The notes: a model not told the origin generated them from the letters alone. Shown: positions 1-7,281, counted from the first letter of the stretch. The stretch is DNA of 39,311 nucleotides from an uncultured Mycoplasmatota bacterium (GCA_949288035.1 CASEIJ010000050.1:1-39311); one strand, 5' to 3'. A program made the numbers and translations.

Positions 1-960
1 TCGTGCTGTATAAATCTTTTCTTCGGAAATGGAGAAACTTTTCCCCAAAAAATCTATGATTTCTAAAACAAATAACTCTAAATCTTGCGATTTATTTTTG
101 ATATATTCTTTTTGTTTTAAATCCAATAACTGATAAAATGGTTCAAAATATTTATGTATTATTTTTTTCAATTCTCCACGATAAAAAGTATAGTAATTAC
201 CTTCTAATTTATGAAAAGTTTTCAGCGTATCTAAATATCCTAAACGCATCGCACGACGAGCTAATGTTTTATCAAATACAAGAAACGATCCTAAATCACA
301 ACGTGGTGTAATATAAGTAATAGGAATAGAACAATCTTTCACTTTCTTTTTTAAACCAATTGCTTTTAAATCAACTGCAATAATTTCATCGGCGCCTAAA
401 TCAAGTGCTAAATGAATTGGAATATTATCATAATAACCACCATCTATATATTTTTTACCATGAATTTCTTTTACAGGAAAAGCTGGAAAACATGAAGCAG
501 AAGCGATTAAATAGTCTTTCAATTCTTCAGGCTTTATATTTTTTTTACAAATTGATACTGGTTTCATGTCGCTTAAATTCACTGTAATTAAACCAAAATC
601 AATTGGGGAACGATAAAAACGTTTCACACTTAAATATTTGTCTAATGTTTCTTCTAAGCGAGTAATATCCATACCACCATTTAATATACCTTTCGCATAT
701 GTTAACAAAATATTCTTTTTTCCCTCTAAAGTGTGGTAATCTCCATCCATATGTTCAAAAACATGTGAGAAACTCATATGATACCACATATGAACTGCTT
801 TTAAATAATCTTTTTGAACAAAGAATGCACCATTTAAAGCACCAACACTTGTACCAGTAACAATTGAATAATCTAATTTTAATTTTCGGAGGGCTTTCCA
901 TACTCCAATCTGATAAGCACCTTTAGCACCTCCACCAGATAACACAATTGCTCGTTTCAT
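1..960 (-). CDS. Patatin-like phospholipase (3' end outside window)
   Basis: Translating the minus strand from the ATG at 960 gives an open frame of 320 codons that runs off the left edge, so the C-terminus is missing. The protein opens with MKRAIVLSGGGAKGAYQ, which carries the glycine-rich oxyanion loop of patatins. It then has GTSVG (nucleophile Ser about residue 38) and, near residue 173, the DGG of the Ser-Asp dyad in YIDGGYYDNIP. It has no signal peptide, so it probably acts as a cytoplasmic or membrane-peripheral lipid acyl hydrolase (RssA/YchK-like). The physiological lipid cannot be read from sequence. It lies 16 bases downstream of the glutamine amidotransferase, and its ribosome site falls in a hairpin with the end of that gene, suggesting translational coupling. 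Confidence 0.85.
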   Translation of the reverse strand, partial: MKRAIVLSGGGAKGAYQIGVWKALRKLKLDYSIVTGTSVGALNGAFFVQKDYLKAVHMWYHMSFSHVFEHMDGDYHTLEGKKNILLTYAKGILNGGMDITRLEETLDKYLSVKRFYRSPIDFGLITVNLSDMKPVSICKKNIKPEELKDYLIASASCFPAFPVKEIHGKKYIDGGYYDNIPIHLALDLGADEIIAVDLKAIGLKKKVKDCSIPITYITPRCDLGSFLVFDKTLARRAMRLGYLDTLKTFHKLEGNYYTFYRGELKKIIHKYFEPFYQLLDLKQKEYIKNKSQDLELFVLEIIDFLGKSFSISEEKIYTAR

Positions 961-963
961 ACT

Positions 964-990
964 ACCACCATTTTTATTATATATGGTGGT
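964..990 (-). promoter_or_regulatory. Hairpin sequestering the patatin ribosome site
   Basis: ACCACCAT (964-971) and ATGGTGGT (983-990) form an 8-bp perfect inverted repeat around an 11-base loop. On the minus strand one arm lies in the last codons of the upstream amidotransferase and the other is the GGTGGT ribosome site in front of the patatin ATG at 960. Ribosomes finishing the upstream gene would open it. The structure is seen; the coupling role is inferred. Confidence 0.45.
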
Positions 991-1681
991 TATGATAATG
1001 TAAAGAAGCTTCTATAAATGCCTCTAATATTTTTTGACTGTTCATATCAGAATCAATATTTAATTCCGGATGAAACTGAACACCAAGACAAAAATGACAC
1101 TTTGGATATTCAATTGCTTCAATCACACCATCTGAACTAATAGCAGCAATTTTAAACTGATCATCTTTTTGAACCTCATAATGATGAATACTGTTTACTT
1201 CTATTTTTTCTTGTTTTATAATTTCATATAATTTAGATTTTGTATCAATAAAAGTTTGATGTACATATTTTTTCTTACGATTAAAGTGACTACTTTCTTT
1301 TGTAATTTTTTTCAAATTTGGTTGTTTGTTATAAAAAGTCATGACTTGCATTCCCATACATATTCCAAGTAATGGTATATCTTTTTCTATTGCTTTTCTA
1401 ACAACATAACGATCATATTCATAACTAATATCCCCACCAGGTAGTAAAATACCATCTGCAACTTCTAATTGTTTATCTATTATCTTTTTTTCTTCTGTGG
1501 TTAATTTTGATAGCTCTCGTGGAATACTGTGACGATATTCAACTGTCTGTGGAGGAAGTATTAAAAAAGGAATTCCTCCAGATTTTATAACTGCCATTCT
1601 TTCTTTTTCTTGTACTGATATTAATGGCATTTCTGTTTTAGATTCTTCACTACGCCCTAAAATTCCTATGAGTGGTTTCAT
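977..1681 (-). CDS. Class I glutamine amidotransferase, peptidase C26 (PuuD-like)
   Basis: 234 residues starting MKPLIGILGR. The start at 1681 is chosen because GGAGGT sits seven bases upstream; a longer frame to 1750 has no such site. The triad of the gamma-glutamyl-gamma-aminobutyrate hydrolase family is visible: nucleophile Cys108 in GICMGMQ, and His204 and Glu206 in GVQFHPE. The PGGDI oxyanion segment and the NSIHHYEV family motif are also present. The reaction is expected to be hydrolysis of a gamma-glutamyl amide in the cytoplasm; the substrate is unknown because no putrescine-pathway neighbours are present. It is probably co-transcribed with the patatin gene that follows. A CATATAGTA box at 1697-1705 resembles a sigma-K -10 element, but its -35 match is weak. 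Confidence 0.85.
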   Translation of the reverse strand: MKPLIGILGRSEESKTEMPLISVQEKERMAVIKSGGIPFLILPPQTVEYRHSIPRELSKLTTEEKKIIDKQLEVADGILLPGGDISYEYDRYVVRKAIEKDIPLLGICMGMQVMTFYNKQPNLKKITKESSHFNRKKKYVHQTFIDTKSKLYEIIKQEKIEVNSIHHYEVQKDDQFKIAAISSDGVIEAIEYPKCHFCLGVQFHPELNIDSDMNSQKILEAFIEASLHYHNHHI

Positions 1682-1750
1682 ATTGTACCTCCATTTTACT
1701 ATATGTATTTTTCTTTTGTTTGGTTCTATAAAACTAGGTAAATCACTCAC

Positions 1751-1777
1751 ACATCAAATAATTCATCGCATATGTTA
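1751..1777 (+). promoter_or_regulatory. Candidate sigma-K promoter of the coat gene
   Basis: ACA (1751-1753), a 15-base spacer and CATATGTTA (1769-1777) fit the sigma-K pattern AC ... CATANNNTA. The same ACA-N15-CATANNNTA arrangement precedes the five-LysM amidase. CATANNNTA is not rare in AT-rich DNA, so the support comes from matching spacing and gene type. Confidence 0.5.
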
Positions 1778-1806
1778 TATTGAAAACAAATAAAGGGGTG
1801 GATAAT

Positions 1807-2259
1807 ATGTGTAATAACAATGATGCTTCAAATAACAATGACTGCCGTTGTATTGCTGAAATACTTACAGTCATCTGCATTCTACAACAAAATGCAAATT
1901 GTAAAGCTGATAACTGCCTAGATACTTGTGACAGAGGCTTCTTAGGTTGTGGCGTTACAACACCACTAAGTTGTAATACAAGACCAGTTATCTTATATAC
2001 TTGTTGTGGTAATGGAACACCATGGAGTATGCCAACAACAAAAGAAGATGTCACTTGTGGAGATGTAGGTGCGACTTGTTCTAACGTTTTCCGTGTAGAA
2101 AAAATCGACGGTTGCTGTGCAACATTCCGTGTTCTAGCACCTAATCCAGATACAGCTGACACACTCAATCCATATGTAGCAACAAATTCATTCTTTACTA
2201 TGAATTTAAACTGTGTATGTGCATTACGTTGTTTAAACGATACATTTGTCTGTATCTAA
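1807..2259 (+). CDS. CotY/CotZ-family spore coat (crust) protein
   Basis: 150 residues with about 18 cysteines. The start at 1807 follows an AAGGGGTGG ribosome site; the TTG at 1780 is less likely. The C-terminal half follows the CotY/CotZ pattern closely: a FRVEKIDGCCATFRVL block, then LNCVCALRCLND near the end, where Bacillus CotZ has a similar Cys-rich LDCFCAINC segment. Length also agrees (CotZ 148 residues). In Bacillus these proteins form disulfide-rich lattices in the outer coat/crust; the same role is inferred here. It is a single gene with a sigma-K-like promoter and a bidirectional terminator, facing a gene that resembles CotO, whose Bacillus gene neighbours cotZ. Whether it is closer to CotY or CotZ cannot be told by eye. 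Confidence 0.85.
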   Translation: MCNNNDASNNNDCRCIAEILTVICILQQNANCKADNCLDTCDRGFLGCGVTTPLSCNTRPVILYTCCGNGTPWSMPTTKEDVTCGDVGATCSNVFRVEKIDGCCATFRVLAPNPDTADTLNPYVATNSFFTMNLNCVCALRCLNDTFVCI

Positions 2260-2281
2260 AAAAGAACCTTTGGTTCTTTTT
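2258..2281. terminator. Bidirectional rho-independent terminator
   Basis: AAAAAGAACC / GGTTCTTTTT stem with a TTT loop, with A and T tracts on both sides, between the converging coat gene and the CotO-like gene. Confidence 0.85.
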
Positions 2282-2606
2282 ATTTGTGAAAATAAATATC
2301 CTGTATCTGACTAATGGGAATAAATTCATTTTCAATAGTAATTAACTGACCTTGATGACTACCAATTACTTTTCTTATAATATGCTCTCCATTTGTAAGT
2401 ACAATTTCTACATCTATTTTATAAACATATGTAGGAGAAGAAAACATATTCTGTATTTTCTCATAAACTGTATTACCACGTATAGAATGAATATTTCGGT
2501 CTTCTAAAGCATTTGATTCCTTCATTTTAGAATAATAAACATCACGATTATTTTGTACAGGATGCGTGAAATGATTTTGAAATACTTTTGGTAATTTTTT
2601 ATCCAT
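2280..2606 (-). CDS. Small protein resembling the CotO spore coat C-terminal domain
   Basis: 108 residues; the ATG at 2606 is chosen because GGAGGC lies six bases upstream. The N-terminal half is polar and probably disordered. The C-terminal half has an aliphatic beta pattern: FSSPTYVYKIDVEIVLTNG, then IRKVIGSHQGQLITIENEFI and a final PISQIQDIYF. By eye this resembles the C-terminal domain of Bacillus CotO (YjbX), a coat morphogenetic protein, where a 'lp.fv.k.pvei.t..g' stretch is followed by an 'i..I..I' strand. Context supports it: in Bacillus subtilis cotO neighbours cotZ, and here the gene faces a CotY/CotZ gene. It follows popT by 25 bases, so it probably shares the sigma-E-like promoter at 3480-3507. 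The identification is an inference from pattern and neighbourhood. Confidence 0.5.
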   Translation of the reverse strand: MDKKLPKVFQNHFTHPVQNNRDVYYSKMKESNALEDRNIHSIRGNTVYEKIQNMFSSPTYVYKIDVEIVLTNGEHIIRKVIGSHQGQLITIENEFIPISQIQDIYFHK

Positions 2607-2631
2607 AATTGCCTCCACTATATTTATATGC

Positions 2632-3462
2632 CTATGTATCAAACTTATGTCCTAAAATATATCCAACAACAAGACACATTAACCCAGCAACGATATCAGT
2701 TACTGTATAATTTCTAGATAAAGTTTCTAAAAATAAATACAACAAAGAAGAGATAGAAAAACCTAAAATTCCACAATAAGTAATCTTATAATGTTTCGTT
2801 AAAAGATAATCCATAAGCCATACCATCATAAAAATACCAAATAATAAACCAACTCCATATGGAAAAAAAGTTCCCATTGATTGGAATACAAAAGATAAAT
2901 TTCCTATTTTTTGAATCAAACTCAAATACATAGGATATAAACCTAAAATCATAAAAACTGCAGTTCCACTAATACCAGGTATTACCATAGTAATCGCATC
3001 AATAAATCCAATCAATAACATTAGTAAAAACATTATAGTTGGAGATCCTGTTTGTAACTGTACATCACTCATTTGAAACTTACTTAAACAGAATACAAAA
3101 GAAAATGATAAAAAAAAGACAAGCAAATAAGAAATGTGGAAAATATCTTTTTCCATTTTGTGATAAATACTAGGAATACCTCCTAAAATCAAACCAATAA
3201 ATAATAACATCGTCGTCAAATAATAATGTTCTAAACAAAAAGCCACTAAATGACTACAACATACCATCGCCAAAATAATACCTAACGCTAAACTTCCTAA
3301 AAATAATGTATTTTTTAAAATATCTTTTCGATAATGTCGTAAGGCATGGATCGCTTGATCATAAATCCCGAAACTCATGGCTATCATTGCTCCACTCACT
3401 CCGGGTAAAATTTTACCAATTCCAATGAAACAACCTTTTACGATATCAATGAAATATGCCAT
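2632..3462 (-). CDS. popT: DUF368 polyprenyl-phosphate translocase (PopT family)
   Basis: 276 residues, strongly hydrophobic with about eight to nine membrane segments. The two inverted-repeat signatures of DUF368 are visible: KGCFIGIGKILPGVSGAMIAM near the N-terminus (a 21-residue stretch with PGVSG at its core) and a second copy in mid-protein with VIPGISGTA. DUF368 members (PopT) are reported to return undecaprenyl phosphate from the outer to the inner leaflet, recycling the carrier for peptidoglycan and other glycans. The ATG at 3462 is preferred over the GTG at 3471, which lies inside the GAGGTG ribosome site. A sigma-E-like promoter precedes it and a coat-like gene follows, suggesting a mother-cell copy serving cortex or coat-glycan synthesis. 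That specialisation is inference. Confidence 0.8.
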   Translation of the reverse strand: MAYFIDIVKGCFIGIGKILPGVSGAMIAMSFGIYDQAIHALRHYRKDILKNTLFLGSLALGIILAMVCCSHLVAFCLEHYYLTTMLLFIGLILGGIPSIYHKMEKDIFHISYLLVFFLSFSFVFCLSKFQMSDVQLQTGSPTIMFLLMLLIGFIDAITMVIPGISGTAVFMILGLYPMYLSLIQKIGNLSFVFQSMGTFFPYGVGLLFGIFMMVWLMDYLLTKHYKITYCGILGFSISSLLYLFLETLSRNYTVTDIVAGLMCLVVGYILGHKFDT

Positions 3463-3479
3463 GGATTTCACCTCAATTC

Positions 3480-3507
3480 ATTATATGAACGAAAAGTCAA
3501 GATATGA
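3480..3507 (-). promoter_or_regulatory. Candidate sigma-E promoter of popT
   Basis: On the minus strand TCATATC (3501-3507), a 13-base spacer and CATATAAT (3480-3487) match the sigma-E layout (about TCATATT, 13-14, CATACAAT). The same -10 octamer and spacing precede cwlJ. Confidence 0.55.
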
Positions 3508-3530
3508 AAAAAAAGAGCTATGCTCTTTTT
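3507..3530 (-). terminator. Rho-independent terminator after the P-type ATPase homologue
   Basis: AAAAAGAGC / GCTCTTTTT stem with loop TAT. On the minus strand it ends in a run of eight T. It overlaps the last codons and stop of the ATPase-like gene. Confidence 0.8.
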
Positions 3531-5557
3531 CGATAAAATAAAACGAAGAAACAATCAAATATGAATTCTATCATTGGTATGAAATAAATAGGCAACCAAC
3601 CAATCAATAATAACAATAATGAACAAACATGTATTAACAGAAATAAAATAATACCTATCCATGATTGTTTACGCAAACGATTTGCTGTTTTTTTCACTAC
3701 TTCTAAATCATTTCCATCATAGATTAATATCTCAGCATCATGACAAAAATCATCATCTATGCTTTTCATCATAATATTTAAATCAGCATGATGGTCAGCT
3801 AATAATTTTGGATGATTGGATACAAAAGCAAAACTTTTTTTCTCTTCAAAGCGATATCGTTCTAATGCTCGGTTCTTATCTGACAATGATAGATGACTTA
3901 AATAATTTGAGATTCCTAATTTCTGACAAACCATTTTAACAAAGTTTTCTGATTCACTACTGATTACCTTGATATGACGAAAACCACATTTACGACATTT
4001 ATTTAACCAATGCATGACATCTGGTTTCATTTCATCTCGCACAACAATATAACCAGCATATTCTTGGTCAATGGCAATATGTAAAACTGTTCCAATTTCT
4101 TGTACTTGTTCTTCTACCCAAACACCAAATTTTGTCAATAATTTTTCATTTCCGACTAACACTGTTTGTTTTTCTACATTTACCTTAACGCCTAGACCAG
4201 ATAATTCTTGATAATTACTTAAAATATTAGTTTGGATACGCTTTTTGTAACTATGTTTAATCGCTAAAGCCACAGGATTAATAGAATACTCTTCCGCACA
4301 AGCAACATAATATAATAATTCTTCATCACTATAACGAGTATGATTCACCACTTTAGCTACTATATCACGGCCATAAGTCATAGTATGTTCTAAATCAAAT
4401 ATAATATGTTTGATACGGCTTAATAAATCCAACGGCTCTATCCCTCTTACTAAAATACCTTTTTGTTTTAAACGGTTCCATTCTATATTCCAATATAATA
4501 AAATATATGCAACAATAAAACCACTACGAGATAATAATAACAAAGAACATATCAAAAAAAATGAAATATGGCTCTGTGGATCAATCAAAAAAATACTAAT
4601 AACTAATAGAAGTAATATCGATATCATCATCTTATAAACAAGAATACATTTTTTTATATGTTCTACTGTTCGAACAGACGATAAGGAACAATCCCTTACA
4701 AATTCTTCCATCTGAATCCACTTAGAATGCATAAAATCATGCGTTACTTGGATGGCAATTACTCCATTTATATTTAACATTCCTCCATATACTTCCATAT
4801 GTAAATGAGTTGGCATTTGTTTCTCATGTGGATTTAATTGATCATACATGACATGACTTTTACCATCGATAATAATACCATCCACAGGAATTTTTTCACC
4901 TGGTTTTACATAAATAATATCGTCAACCTGTACTTCCTTTATCGGAACACGAACCACATGATTTTCTCTTTTCATATTAGCAAACAACATAGATTCAGTC
5001 ATAGAAAATTGTTTGTTATATTTATAAGTATATAATATATGTTCAAACAAATTAACTCCATTTATCATGATAACAATCAATATAGAAAAAAACGGAGAAT
5101 GTACTAATAGTAAGACAATAACAACAATGAAAACAAATATACGTTCCTGCCAATCATAAAACTTGGAGAAAAAGTTTTCCTGTGGATAAAATAGTAAAAT
5201 AATGCTAATCACAAGACTTGCTATAAAAAATACTGTGGATAAAACATCTTGAGTTTGAAAAAAGTAATAAAAAGTAAATAAAAGAAGTGAAAAAATAAAT
5301 AAAGCTGTGGATAAAAATATTCTTTGCGGCTTTTTTTTGTGGATCATGATATCTTCATCAATCATTTTTATAATTGCTTTCATTTTCGTAAATAAAGACT
5401 TAGATATTTTCTTCGCTGAGATATTTAAAGTTTCATTCATATAATCTACAGAAACTTGATCCAATTGTGTTACTTTTTTTAATTCATTTTCAATTTTGAT
5501 AGCATCTTCTATCGTTTTTAATCCAATTAATTGATATTGTCTCACTATCTCACCCAC
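3518..5557 (-). CDS. Catalytically degenerate P1B-type (heavy-metal) ATPase homologue
   Basis: 679 residues with the full P1B layout: an N-terminal ferredoxin-like metal-binding fold (residues 8-70), membrane segments near 78-172, an actuator domain (195-275), two more segments (305-355), P and N domains (360-630) and two final segments (633-675). The fold is recognisable from PGEKIPVDGIIIDG, KGILVRGIEPLDLLSRI and LVGNEKLL. Yet the catalytic motifs are lost. DKTGT reads DLEHT (Asp388 kept; Lys, Thr and Gly gone). The CPC membrane motif reads RSG, TGES is replaced by LNPHEK, TGDN by SSESEN, GDGxND by VSNHPK, and the N-terminal CxxC by KTIED. The frame is intact over 2 kb, so it is a maintained pseudo-ATPase rather than a decaying gene. 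The start is uncertain: GTG at 5557 or GTG at 5545. Confidence 0.8.
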   Translation of the reverse strand: MGEIVRQYQLIGLKTIEDAIKIENELKKVTQLDQVSVDYMNETLNISAKKISKSLFTKMKAIIKMIDEDIMIHKKKPQRIFLSTALFIFSLLLFTFYYFFQTQDVLSTVFFIASLVISIILLFYPQENFFSKFYDWQERIFVFIVVIVLLLVHSPFFSILIVIMINGVNLFEHILYTYKYNKQFSMTESMLFANMKRENHVVRVPIKEVQVDDIIYVKPGEKIPVDGIIIDGKSHVMYDQLNPHEKQMPTHLHMEVYGGMLNINGVIAIQVTHDFMHSKWIQMEEFVRDCSLSSVRTVEHIKKCILVYKMMISILLLLVISIFLIDPQSHISFFLICSLLLLSRSGFIVAYILLYWNIEWNRLKQKGILVRGIEPLDLLSRIKHIIFDLEHTMTYGRDIVAKVVNHTRYSDEELLYYVACAEEYSINPVALAIKHSYKKRIQTNILSNYQELSGLGVKVNVEKQTVLVGNEKLLTKFGVWVEEQVQEIGTVLHIAIDQEYAGYIVVRDEMKPDVMHWLNKCRKCGFRHIKVISSESENFVKMVCQKLGISNYLSHLSLSDKNRALERYRFEEKKSFAFVSNHPKLLADHHADLNIMMKSIDDDFCHDAEILIYDGNDLEVVKKTANRLRKQSWIGIILFLLIHVCSLLLLLIGWLPIYFIPMIEFIFDCFFVLFYRKRA

Positions 5558-5567
5558 TTCTATCTAT

Positions 5568-5597
5568 ATCATAGTCGATGTCAAATTAGAAAGTCAA
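5568..5597 (-). promoter_or_regulatory. Candidate sigma-A promoter of the ATPase-like gene
   Basis: TTGACT (5592-5597), an 18-base spacer and TATGAT (5568-5573) on the minus strand, shortly upstream of the start. Confidence 0.5.
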
Positions 5598-5600
5598 CAA

Positions 5601-5621
5601 AAAAAGCAGAAAACTGCTTTT
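5601..5621 (-). terminator. Terminator after the zinc-ribbon/PH gene
   Basis: AAAAGCAG / CTGCTTTT stem with AAAA loop, followed on the minus strand by a T run. It overlaps the stop codon. Confidence 0.8.
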
Positions 5622-6198
5622 AATGATGGTTTGCACTATCGATCATATTTTTTACTTGATAGTAGGCTTCTTCTACATTTTTAATATCGTGAATATAAAT
5701 TCCGTAATCTTCACGATTAGAAGTATAGAGTGCTAAAGTACCACGGTGAAACATAGACTCAATCCATGACTGATGGATAGCTATATCACTAATGGTATTA
5801 TAACGAACACTATGCATAATTTTTCTTCCAAAACGTTCATGGTATTCTAAATGATCTTTGTAAAAACAATATTCAATTTTTTGAAAACGTAATTTTTTCA
5901 CAATAGCTTTCATGTCATACCATAAAAAGACTACAATATATAAAATCCAAATATAGTTTGGGCTATAATACTCATTCATCAATAAAAAATCTTGGAAATA
6001 AAAATTAATAAATGTTAAAAGTACTAAAATTAAAATTGTTTTTAAATCTGGTATTAATTCTGTCCATACACTACAAGTAGGATAAATTTTATATTCTATT
6101 TCGTTTTCCATATATTGGCTCTTATCTAAGAAGTCACCACAATATGGACAGTACTCAAACTTCTCATTCACATATTCTCCACAATTTTTACAAACCAT
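5620..6198 (-). CDS. Zinc-ribbon, PH-domain membrane protein
   Basis: 192 residues. The ATG at 6198 follows AAGGGGGAA; a longer frame to 6258 lacks a ribosome site. An N-terminal zinc ribbon has Cys3/Cys6 (CKNC) and Cys17/Cys20 (CPYC). Two hydrophobic segments lie near residues 55-75 and 85-105. The rest (about 110-190) is a beta-rich region with YCFYKDHLEYHERFG and the ISDIAI, LALYT and GIYIHDI strands, resembling bacterial PH domains (bPH2/YdbS type). Proteins of this type are common in Bacillota and their function is unknown. It has its own promoter and terminator. Its ribosome site GGGG can pair with CCCC in the leader (6207-6211 with 6223-6226). Confidence 0.7.
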   Translation of the reverse strand: MVCKNCGEYVNEKFEYCPYCGDFLDKSQYMENEIEYKIYPTCSVWTELIPDLKTILILVLLTFINFYFQDFLLMNEYYSPNYIWILYIVVFLWYDMKAIVKKLRFQKIEYCFYKDHLEYHERFGRKIMHSVRYNTISDIAIHQSWIESMFHRGTLALYTSNREDYGIYIHDIKNVEEAYYQVKNMIDSANHH

Positions 6199-6229
6199 AT
6201 AAAGTTCCCCCTTTTGTTTAACGGGGCAT

Positions 6230-6258
6230 ATTATAACATAAGTAACAAAAAAAGGCAA
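6230..6258 (-). promoter_or_regulatory. Sigma-A promoter of the zinc-ribbon gene
   Basis: TTGCCT (6253-6258), 17 bases, TATAAT (6230-6235), preceded by TGT as an extended -10. It overlaps the terminator of the neighbouring gene. Confidence 0.5.
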
Positions 6259-6272
6259 ATTAACTTGCCTTT
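6251..6272 (-). terminator. Terminator after the glucosaminidase-like gene
   Basis: AAAGGCAA / TTGCCTTT stem with a six-base loop; seven T follow on the minus strand. It overlaps the stop codon at 6260. Confidence 0.8.
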
Positions 6273-6886
6273 ATTTGTTCGATATAACGGTTTACAGCTA
6301 CATGCCAATTTGGGTTTTCCGCATATTTACTATTCATTGTTTCTGCAGTTGTTAAACCATATCGTACATAATTTCTACTCAAATTATCGATAAAAGCTCT
6401 GATTCCTTCATCGATCGTTGCGAAGTATAAATATCCATTACTACCTCTCATACCTCCAACGTTATGATTTACTTGTGTTAATGAACTACAACTCCAAGCA
6501 CATCCAGTCTCATGTAGCATAATAGCAAGTGCTAAATATGGATCTACTCCTTGTTGTAAAGAATAACTAGCAATCAAATAACCTTTACCGATTAACGTTG
6601 AATTTAAGTTACGTTCTATCTTTTCTGCTAATTGTTCTAAAGTCATATCATCGTATACAGTACTAACACCAGCACCTAATTTTATTTGCTGACCTGATAC
6701 GATCATTTCTTCGCTTTTCTCAATCAAACTTTTATGAGTTGTCTTGATTGAAGATGTAAATGTATTATCCTTATCAGATTCTTTTAAAGAATCCATTTTT
6801 GGGGTTGTCCCAATTGTAGAAGCACCTAACAAGAAAATAGATACTCCTAATCCGATAATGGCATTTACATACCGTTTTTCTTTCAC
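6260..6886 (-). CDS. Exported glucosaminidase/lysozyme-like peptidoglycan hydrolase
   Basis: 208 residues from a GTG at 6886 with GAGGTG six bases upstream. Residues 7-26 (VNAIIGLGVSIFLLGASTIG) form a signal peptide or N-terminal anchor. A polar linker leads to the catalytic region (100-205): DPYLALAIMLHETGC with Glu126 as likely general acid, NHNVGGMRGSNGYLYF, and a helical end with IDNLSRNYVRYGL and WHVAVNRYI. This is the pattern of the glucosaminidase/lysozyme-like superfamily (the endo-beta-N-acetylglucosaminidase group), which cuts the glycan strand outside the cell. Which bond is cut cannot be read. It is preceded by a near-consensus sigma-A promoter and followed by a terminator, so it is a one-gene unit. 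The start context (GAGGTG, then AATTGTGAAA) is almost identical to that of the lipoprotein at 7887. Confidence 0.75.
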   Translation of the reverse strand: MKEKRYVNAIIGLGVSIFLLGASTIGTTPKMDSLKESDKDNTFTSSIKTTHKSLIEKSEEMIVSGQQIKLGAGVSTVYDDMTLEQLAEKIERNLNSTLIGKGYLIASYSLQQGVDPYLALAIMLHETGCAWSCSSLTQVNHNVGGMRGSNGYLYFATIDEGIRAFIDNLSRNYVRYGLTTAETMNSKYAENPNWHVAVNRYIEQIKAS

Positions 6887-6927
6887 AATTTTCACCTCAT
6901 CAAAAATTTTTTCGGAAAACATGTTCG

Positions 6928-6956
6928 ATTTTAACAAAAAAGTCGAAATATGTCAA
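6928..6956 (-). promoter_or_regulatory. Sigma-A promoter of the glucosaminidase-like gene
   Basis: TTGACA (6951-6956), 17 bases, TAAAAT (6928-6933) with TGT directly before the -10. Close to consensus. Confidence 0.7.
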
Positions 6957-7000
6957 ATTGAGGTGTAATTATATCACTTTAAAATTATTAAAACATATTG

Positions 7001-7026
7001 AAAAATAAGGGATATCCCTTATTTTT
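7001..7026. terminator. Perfectly palindromic terminator
   Basis: AAAAATAAGGGAT mirrored by ATCCCTTATTTTT, 26 bases without mismatch, with flanking T tract on the minus strand. It overlaps the stop of the 59-residue gene. Confidence 0.8.
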
Positions 7027-7198
7027 TCATTCTATTAGAATATTCATAAATAATGATAAAAAGAGCAAGTCCAATTAAAATAGTAGCAAGTCCAATTAAT
7101 AAAAAACTAATATCATTCATGAGAAATATCCCTAATGTAATGAGTATGATTGCCACTACAAAAAATGTTATAATTAATATTTTACTTCTTTTACTCAT
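7019..7198 (-). CDS. 59-residue two-helix membrane protein
   Basis: A short frame from the ATG at 7198 with AGGAG eight bases upstream. The product starts MSKRSKILIITFFVVAII, has a first hydrophobic helix at residues 7-26, a short MNDIS turn and a second helix at residues 32-50 containing LLIGLATILIGLALF, then ends EYSNRMKK. The positive start and end suggest both termini lie inside. No family is recognised. The good ribosome site and the terminator right at the stop support a real gene; the overlapping plus-strand frame is a shadow. Confidence 0.65.
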   Translation of the reverse strand: MSKRSKILIITFFVVAIILITLGIFLMNDISFLLIGLATILIGLALFIIIYEYSNRMKK

Positions 7199-7281
7199 AC
7201 TAACTGCTCCTTTTATGATAGCTAACTATATTATACATCAAAATTGTCATAATTAAAACATTTCCCTATTTTCGTGAATAA

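Noticed and set aside
1697-1705. CATATAGTA upstream of the glutamine amidotransferase as a sigma-K -10
   Set aside because: The AC element would be one base further away than in the two better cases, and such boxes occur by chance in AT-rich DNA; not strong enough to list.
1743-2168. 141-residue minus-strand frame opposite the coat gene
   Set aside because: It is a reverse shadow of the Cys-rich coat gene, without ribosome site or recognisable domain.
7053-7256. 67-residue plus-strand frame in the 7.0-7.3 kb gap
   Set aside because: It has no ribosome site, and the minus-strand 59-codon frame with ribosome site and terminator explains the region better.
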